Assembly (NCBI RefSeq): GCF_902459505.1
Contig: NC_047095.1
Location: 115,507,380 to 115,571,379, forward strand
Origin: Geotrypetes seraphini
Lineage: Eukaryota; Chordata; Amphibia; Gymnophiona; Dermophiidae
Direction of reading: 5' to 3'
Length of the DNA: 64,000 nt
The translations under genes and the position numbers were made by a program. How positions within the stretch are numbered: the stretch's first letter is position 1; every line of letters begins with the position of its first letter. A model generated the notes under the pieces. It was not told the origin of the DNA, searched no databases, and worked only from the letters and a program-made list of their open reading frames with translations. This document shows positions 58,713 to 64,000 of the stretch, in pieces.

Positions 58713-61700
58713 ATTATTATTATTATTATTATTATTATTAGGTTCTTATATCCCGCCATACCCAGAGAGTTCTAGGCGGTTTACATTCGTTACATTAGGA
58801 TCCGGTCTGAACCCGGATTTACAAAAATTTTATCGGAATTGCAGGTAGCGCGGAAGGAGTCACAGGTTTATCGTAGTTGGGTTAGAGGATAAAATGGAGG
58901 GAGTGGGAAATCAGAAGAGGGGGGGGAGAGGGAGGTGGGGGTGGGGGGGGTTGGAGTGTATGCGGGGAGTAAGGACTAAGGGTCTTGTTCGCGGAAGAGG
59001 TGTGTTTTGAGAAGTTTTCTGAAGTCTAGGTAGGTCGGGGCCTCTAGCATCATTTGGGCTAGCCAAGGGTTCAGCTTGGCCGCCTGGAAGGCGAAAGTTT
59101 TGTCGATGAATCTTTTGAGCTGGCATGATTTTATGGAGGGGAAGGTAAACAACTGGATTCTGCGGGATTTCTTGTTGGTGCAATACATATTGAAATGTGG
59201 GGAGAGGTATTTTGGTGAGAGACCAAATACTGTCTTGTAACAGATGCAGGCGAACTTGAAGAGGACTCGGGAATCGAAGGGTAGCCAGTGCAGTTGGTGG
59301 TAGAAGGGGGTGATGTGTTCCCATTTGTTCAGGCCGAAAATGAGGCGGACAGCTGTGTTTTGAATCAGTTTTAGTCTTCTGGTGATTTTCTTTGTGGAGC
59401 TTAGGTAAATGATATTGCAGTAATCCAGTATGCTGAGGATAGAGGATTGAACTAATAGTCGAAATGCAGTGTCATCGAAATATTTCTTTATGGTACGGAG
59501 TTTCCAGAGTGCTGAAAGGCCTTTCTTGACAATGAGGTCGGTGTGGTTTTCTAGGGATAGATGTTTGTCAAGCGTGACTCCTAGTATTTTTAATGTTTGT
59601 TCGAGTGGGAAAACCAATCCTTTCACCTGGATTGTGGTGTCTTTGATTTTGTCTTTGGGGGTGGCTAGAAAGAATTTTGTTTTGTCTGGGTTGAGCTTTA
59701 GTTTGAAGGAGAGCATCCAGAGTTCTATCTGGCTGAGTATGCTAGTTATGTAGTTGAGAAGATCCTGGGATAGACTGGTTAGAGGGATGACAATTGTGAT
59801 GTCATCTGCATAGATGAAGAATTTTAGCTTAAGTTTGTGAAGGAGGTTACTGAGGGAGGCGAGGTAGATATTGAACAGGGTGGGGGATAAGGGGGAGCCT
59901 TGTGGTACACCGCAGGAGTTCACCCAGCTGTAGGAGAAGTTGTCCTTTTTGTGTACCCTGTAGGATCTGTTTCGTAGGAACCCTTGGAACCAGCTGAGTA
60001 CCCGGTCTGAGATTCCAATGTGGGCCAAGCATTCCAGGAGAATAGTGTGGTCAACTAGGTCAAACGCACTGCTTAGATCAAATTGTAAGATCAGGGCGCT
60101 GGTGCCCCGACTGAAGAGTATGTGCAGGTGGTCTAGTAAGGAGGCGATGATGGTCTCTGTGCTGTGGTCCGTGCGGAAGCCCGATTGATTGTCGCTTAGG
60201 ATATTGAATTTTTCCAGGTATGCGGAGAGTTCTGCTTTTACTGCCCCTTCCGCGATTTTGGTGAATAGTGGTATGTTAGCTATTGGTCTGTAATTGGAAG
60301 GTGCGTTGGAAGAGTCCTTTATGCTTTTTATGATTGGGGTTATTAAGATATGTCCTTGTTCTGGAGGGAAGTTTCCTGCGGATAGTAGGGAGTTGACCCA
60401 TAGTAGCATGTTTGCTTTGAAGTAGATCGGAGCCGTTTTCATCACATTTGGGGGGCAAGTATCTAGTTTGCAGAAGGATTTGGTGTATTTGTTATAATAT
60501 TTGTTGAAGGTTTTCCAGTCGATTGTGGTAAATTGGTTCCAGTTTAGGTCGGATCTAGACCCTTGGTCTGGTTTAGCTATGTCGATGTCAGGGAGGATGG
60601 GAAAGAGCTCCAGTGGGTTGGTCTTGGTGGGTAGTGCTGATCTTAGTTTTAGGATCTTGGAGTTGAAGAAATCCGCTAGGGTGTTGGCGGTTAGTGTTGA
60701 GTCTTCCTGGTTGTTAGTGAGTGTTTCAATGTTGTAAAGGTTATTGACGAGTTTGAAGAGGTTGCTGCTGTTGGATGTGATGTTTCCAATTAAGTGTGAG
60801 TAGAATTTTTTCCGTTTTTCCTTGGTAAGGTTTTTGTAGGTTTTTAGTTTGAGTCTCCAGGCAGTTCTGAGTTCCTGGGTTCCTGACTTTATCCATAGTC
60901 TTTCTGACTTTCTGAGGTCCCTCTTTAACAGTAACAGCTCTGTGTCGAACCATCCCTCCTGATTTGTGGTTCTGATGTGGCGGGTTTTTGAGGGGGCTAT
61001 TTCATTTAAAATGTTAGTGCTGTCAATGATCCAGGTGGACATGAGTTGATCTATTTCTTCGTCTTGTTTTATGTGGGTGTCATAGCGAGACCAGAATTCC
61101 TCTGGGTCTATCTTTCCTCTAGTGGTGTGGGTTGTGATGTTTCTTGTTTTGTTGTTTCTTGAATGTTTTTGTTGGCAGCCCAAGGAAAAGTCGCATAGTC
61201 TGTGGTCAGACCATAGGGAGTCTGTCCAGTTGGCTTGTTTCCAGTATATTTTTGGGTCGGTCGGCTCGTTGGAGGAGAATGTGACCAGGTCTAGCTGATG
61301 ACCCTTTTGGTGAGTTTTGGTTGGGGGGGGTTTGAAGAAACCTAGTTGGGAGGTGAGTGACCAGAAGTCGGCAACTTCTGGTTGGTCCGCTTGCTCAAGG
61401 TGGATGTTGATGTCTCCGCATAGAAGGTTGTAAGGACTTGTTAGATAATTAGTTAATAAGGAGTCAGCGAGGTCCTCTTTGGCTAGGGACCATTTTAGGG
61501 GTGGGATGTAGAATAGAGTGATAGTTAGCGAGGAGGCAAGGGATTTAGAGGTGAGTGAGATGGCTAATATTTCTGCGTTGGGAGAGGATTTGGTGTTGAG
61601 TGTCGTACAATTAAGCTGGTCTCTGAAGATTATTGCTAGGCCTCCTCCTCTTCCCCGAGTTCTGGCCAGGGAGAGGATCTTGTATCCTGCGGGTAGGCAG

Positions 61701-61921
61701 TCTTTGATTATAATATCCTTGTCTGATAGTAGCCAGGTTTCGGTGAGTAGGATGAAGTCAGGGTTGGTATCCGTCAGCCAGTCTCTGATTAGAATGGCTT
61801 TGTTCCTCATGGATCGAATGTTTAGGTAAAAGCCTAGTAGGTTCTGGTGGTTTGGGTGGTTGGCTGGGGCATAGTGGGAGTAGGCCAGTTTTTTTAGTGT
61901 TCTATACATTCTATACAAAAA
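58713..61921 (-). mobile_element. L2-clade LINE with open ORF2 and (ATT)n tail
   Basis: On the minus strand: ORF2 (61918..58976), then a 3' UTR ending GTAAACCGCCTAGAACTCTC ... GGGATATAAGAACCT and an AAT microsatellite. The copy stops within a few bases of the ORF2 start, so ORF1 and the 5' UTR are absent. Its 3' tail closely resembles that of the neighbouring SINEs. Confidence 0.9.
58976..61918 (-). CDS. L2-type ORF2 protein: endonuclease and reverse transcriptase, uninterrupted
   Basis: 980 codons without a stop. The APE-type endonuclease starts near residue 28 (GFYLNIRSMRNKAILI), with LLTETWLLS, RGRGGGLAIIF, LLCGDINIHLE and WSDHRLCDFS. RT is in the middle: NAPSNYRPIANIPLFTKIAE, DNQSGFRTDHSTET, LQFDLSSAFDLVDHTILLEC, SCGVPQGSPLSPTLFNIYL and the catalytic YADD. 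The C-terminus has QNTAVRLIFGLNKWEHITPF and LHWLPFDSRVLFKFACICYK. All key motifs are intact, so this copy inserted recently or arrived with few mutations. Without ORF1 and promoter it is probably not mobile alone. Confidence 0.93.
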   Translation of the reverse strand: MYRMYRTLKKLAYSHYAPANHPNHQNLLGFYLNIRSMRNKAILIRDWLTDTNPDFILLTETWLLSDKDIIIKDCLPAGYKILSLARTRGRGGGLAIIFRDQLNCTTLNTKSSPNAEILAISLTSKSLASSLTITLFYIPPLKWSLAKEDLADSLLTNYLTSPYNLLCGDINIHLEQADQPEVADFWSLTSQLGFFKPPPTKTHQKGHQLDLVTFSSNEPTDPKIYWKQANWTDSLWSDHRLCDFSLGCQQKHSRNNKTRNITTHTTRGKIDPEEFWSRYDTHIKQDEEIDQLMSTWIIDSTNILNEIAPSKTRHIRTTNQEGWFDTELLLLKRDLRKSERLWIKSGTQELRTAWRLKLKTYKNLTKEKRKKFYSHLIGNITSNSSNLFKLVNNLYNIETLTNNQEDSTLTANTLADFFNSKILKLRSALPTKTNPLELFPILPDIDIAKPDQGSRSDLNWNQFTTIDWKTFNKYYNKYTKSFCKLDTCPPNVMKTAPIYFKANMLLWVNSLLSAGNFPPEQGHILITPIIKSIKDSSNAPSNYRPIANIPLFTKIAEGAVKAELSAYLEKFNILSDNQSGFRTDHSTETIIASLLDHLHILFSRGTSALILQFDLSSAFDLVDHTILLECLAHIGISDRVLSWFQGFLRNRSYRVHKKDNFSYSWVNSCGVPQGSPLSPTLFNIYLASLSNLLHKLKLKFFIYADDITIVIPLTSLSQDLLNYITSILSQIELWMLSFKLKLNPDKTKFFLATPKDKIKDTTIQVKGLVFPLEQTLKILGVTLDKHLSLENHTDLIVKKGLSALWKLRTIKKYFDDTAFRLLVQSSILSILDYCNIIYLSSTKKITRRLKLIQNTAVRLIFGLNKWEHITPFYHQLHWLPFDSRVLFKFACICYKTVFGLSPKYLSPHFNMYCTNKKSRRIQLFTFPSIKSCQLKRFIDKTFAFQAAKLNPWLAQMMLEAPTYLDFRKLLKTHLFREQDP

Positions 61922-61976
61922 TTTGTTCCCGTGTCATTCTGTACTCGGAACTACTTAATTCCCCAGACTATGCAAA

Positions 61977-62011
61977 TTTCCTAAGCGATAATACAAAGCT
62001 ACAAGTCTCTA
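61977..62011. repeat. Inverted repeat with the right edge of the window
   Basis: TTTCCTAAGCGATAATACAA and the next 13 bases are the exact reverse complement of 63968..64000. The right partner is cut by the window end, so the full arm length is unknown. Confidence 0.85.
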
Positions 62012-62153
62012 GAAATCAAAATGTATTACGGTGAGACAAGAATAGGACAATCAAGCCATTGTGACATCACTGCTGATGTTGGCTCTTATTGGTGGAATGA
62101 GGCATTGTGACATCACAGTATCAGTTCTGGTTATCAGAGGCTGAACCTTTTCA

Positions 62154-62282
62154 CAGTCTATCTAATGTACCTGGGGCAATGGGGGGAATTAAGTGACTTG
62201 CCCAGGGTCACGAAGGAGCAGCGTGGGTTTGAACCCATAAACTCAGGGTAGTAAGGCTGGAGCTTTAACCACTGCGCCACTC
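62154..62282 (-). mobile_element. tRNA-derived SINE, 3'-truncated copy
   Basis: The head (AGTGGCGCAGTGGTTAAAGC) and body are present on the minus strand; the L2-like tail is absent. Confidence 0.8.
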
Positions 62283-62387
62283 TAGAAATCAAAATGTATT
62301 ACGGTGAGACAAGAATAGGACAATCAAGCCATTGTGACATCACTGCTGATGTTGGCTCTTATTGGTGGAACGAGGCTGAACCTTTTC

Positions 62388-62500
62388 ACAGTCTATCTAA
62401 TGTACCTGGGGCAATGGGGGGAATTAAGTGACTTGCCCAGGGTCACAAGGAGCAGCGTGGGTTTGAACCCACAACCCCAGGGTGCTGCGGCTGTAGATCG
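62388..62500 (-). mobile_element. tRNA-derived SINE, duplicated copy
   Basis: Second copy from the tandem duplication, with the head region altered near 62490. Confidence 0.75.
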
Positions 62501-62549
62501 GTAGCAAGACATCGAGATTCAAGATACAGCACTGGCGTGGCTTTCTTCA

Positions 62550-62725
62550 TCTCTCCAGGGATTCAAGACAAAGTTAGACAAGCTCCTGCGGAACTGGAAC
62601 GTACGCAGGTAGGGCTGGTCTCGGTTAGGGCGCTGGTCTTTGACCTAGGGGCCACCGCGGGAGCGGACTGCTGGGCACGACGGACCACTGGTCTGACCCA
62701 GCAACGGCAATTCTTATGTTCCTAT
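62550..62725 (+). mobile_element. CR1 LINE 3' end
   Basis: It codes FKTKLDKLLRNWNVRR, then the CR1 3' UTR (GGACTGCTGGGCACGACGG, then ACTGGTCTGACCCAGC) and ends ATTCTTATGTTCC. Same subfamily as 13665..16568. Confidence 0.88.
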
Positions 62726-62734
62726 ATAAAGTGC

Positions 62735-63290
62735 ATTTTGGAATGGAAATCTAGCAGGATTTTACGCTTCCCTCAGGAGTTCCCCAAGGTTCAGTTTTAT
62801 CACCTACATTATTTAGCCCTTTCAGGACCAAGGGACATATTTGTCCCATAACTTTAAAATCCTATAAATTTTGATTGGGATAGTCTACAGTTCTAAATTT
62901 GATATGTACGGATTCCATATGATACTGCCTTTATGTAAACAAACTGGTTCCGACATTCATTCATTAGCGTCGTTGCCAGATTGACGAGAAGATTCACTTG
63001 CCACACTGTCCATAAGCCAGAAGTGTGATTTTTTAAATAAAAATAATGATATTTCACAAAAAAAATCAATTTTTTGGCATCTGCAAGCCCTTTTTACCAT
63101 AAAAATGTCATCAAAACCACAAAAATTGGCCTACGATCCTTATGGTCCTGAAAGGGTTAACATCTTCCTATCTCCACTACTAACTATATTTCAATCCATG
63201 CTTTACCTTTGTCTCTGCCGATGATATGCAAATTCTGTCAATTGTAGATCCTTCAGATAAAATGGCTATTTCTATCATTAATGATAGTAG
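62735..63290 (+). mobile_element. L2-type LINE RT fragment, split by piggyBac element
   Basis: Around the piggyBac element the text reads like the GVPQGS block of an RT (CAGGAGTTCCCCAAGG then TCAGTTTTATCACC) followed by LPLSLPMICKFCQL in one frame, a broken LINE palm region. No tail is seen. Confidence 0.6.
62817..63156. mobile_element. piggyBac-type miniature element, copy 2
   Basis: CCCTTTCAGGACCA to TGGTCCTGAAAGGG, flanked by TTAG (one change from TTAA) and TTAA (63157..63160). Nearly the same as 18361..18704, with only a handful of changes plus homopolymer length differences. Confidence 0.9.
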
Positions 63291-63344
63291 TATAAACAAA
63301 TAAACCCAAAACCAAAGGAAATAAGGTGATACCTTTTTTTTAAT

Positions 63345-63425
63345 GGAGCGTCGGGAGCAGCACAGGGCATGCAGCGTGCCGGCTGGTGCTAAAAACCGCT
63401 TTTGTGGTTTTGTAAAAAGGGGGGG
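63345..63425. repeat. Fragment of the 30138 palindromic family
   Basis: GGCTGGTGCTAAAAACCGCT then TTTGTGGTTTTGTAAAAAGG matches the inner arm at 30345..30375. Confidence 0.5.
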
Positions 63426-63586
63426 GGGGATTAGTGTAGAGCAACAAAAAAGGAAGGAGGGGTCCAACCTTGTCTGCAGAAAAAAACCAACCAGGAACAA
63501 ACAAAAACAAACGGCAGATGTGTACAAGATGCAGGCAGAATTTATTGTGCCAAATATAAATTAATAAAACCTTTTTACCAAACAAA

Positions 63587-63632
63587 GGACCCGACACGGT
63601 CCGTGTTTCGGACAAACCTTCGTCGGGGGCCC
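63587..63632 (-). ncRNA. Hammerhead-ribozyme-like motif 4
   Basis: On the minus strand: stem I GGGCCC/GGGTCC (one wobble), core CCGACGA (U4 to C), a short stem II, GAAA, then stem III ACACG/CGTGT, fully paired with loop GAC, and C as the pre-cleavage base. The changed core makes activity doubtful. Confidence 0.55.
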
Positions 63633-63767
63633 AATATGCAAAAAGGTTTGAAAAATATGCCACAAAAAATACAGCAGTTGGCGATTCTTGGCGTATTGGA
63701 CCTTTGGGTTTATGATTTTTTATTCTATATTTTTTGGTGGCATATTTTTCAAACCTTTTTGCATATT

Positions 63768-63813
63768 GGACCCCCGACGAAGCTTTGTCCGAAACACGGA
63801 CCACGTCGGGTCC
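63768..63813 (+). ncRNA. Hammerhead-ribozyme-like motif 5
   Basis: Stem I GGACCC/GGGTCC is perfect. Core CCGACGA at 63774..63780, GAAA at 63791..63794, then stem III with two mismatches and TC before the 3' arm. It is the arm partner of motif 4. Confidence 0.5.
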
Positions 63814-64000
63814 TTTGTTTGGTAAAAAGGTTTTATTAATTTATATTTGTCATAATAAATTCTGCCTGCATCTTGTACACATCTGCAGCTTGTTTTTGTT
63901 TGTTCCTGGGGGGGGGGATTAGTGTGCCACGGCACACAGTTTGCAATTCACTGACCTAGACTATAATGAGACTTGTAGCTTTGTATTATCGCTTAGGAAA

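Larger units (their letters stand above)
62012..62505. repeat. Tandem duplication of a dispersed unit plus SINE
   Basis: Unit 1 (62012..62280) and unit 2 (62281..62505) both start TCTAGAAATCAAAATGTATT and run through TTGGCTCTTATTGGTGGAA into SINE sequence. Unit 2 lacks about 49 bp (the CATTGTGACATCACAGTATC part). They are nearly identical elsewhere. Confidence 0.85.
63490..63912. mobile_element. Long snapback element with two opposed hammerhead-like motifs
   Basis: The left arm (about 63492..63675) is the reverse complement of the right arm (about 63733..63908), with an asymmetric centre of about 57 bp. Each arm carries one hammerhead-like motif, so the two point away from each other. I could not define a target duplication. 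Confidence 0.75.

Overview
This looks like intronic and intergenic DNA from a large, repeat-rich vertebrate genome. The mix of CR1 and L2 LINEs, tyrosine-recombinase (Ngaro-type) retrotransposons, Penelope-like fragments, many hAT/Tigger/piggyBac miniature elements, Helitrons and a class I endogenous retrovirus points to an amphibian. A caecilian is my best guess; this is inference, not proof. There are no prokaryotic genes, CRISPR arrays or operons.

The only host gene I can support is a TRIM-family E3 ubiquitin ligase on the minus strand. It has six coding exons spread over about 26.6 kb: RING plus B-box (45548..45967), a 96-bp exon (43016..43111), a 231-bp coiled-coil exon (36613..36843), a 23-bp exon (34406..34428), a probable 98-bp linker exon (32143..32240) and a PRY-SPRY exon ending in a stop (19363..19877). 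All splice sites are GT-AG, all phases agree, and the exons add up to 1383 bp (460 codons plus stop). Its introns have been filled by mobile elements.

Layout. 0-4.6 kb: CR1 and L2 pieces, a Penelope-like insert, two hAT miniature elements. 4.6-11.1 kb: an endogenous retrovirus with both LTRs and a 5-bp target duplication, sitting inside an older CR1. 11-13.6 kb: tRNA-type SINEs and a dispersed repeat. 13.7-16.6 kb: a degraded CR1. 17-19.1 kb: Penelope-like and Tigger-like remnants and a piggyBac miniature element. 19.4-46 kb: the TRIM gene, whose introns hold a Ngaro-type element (20.1-23.8 kb), a nearly full-length CR1 with tandem 5' monomers (24.2-29.7 kb), three Helitrons (34.5-39.1 kb), foldback elements and two snapback retroelements (40.3-42.9 kb). 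46-58 kb: nested hAT, Tigger and CR1 pieces, plus one unexplained acidic open frame. 58-64 kb: SINEs, an L2 with an uninterrupted 980-codon ORF2, a tandem duplication and an inverted-repeat element at the right edge.

The most unusual signal is a set of short elements that share one plan: an inverted-repeat arm, a centre, the reverse-complement arm, then an unpaired tail of about 45-65 bp, all flanked by 14-19-bp target duplications. Several carry a hammerhead-ribozyme-like motif between or within the arms. Six such motifs occur in the window, and their stem I sequences differ while mostly keeping complementarity. This suggests non-autonomous, Penelope-like snapback retroelements.
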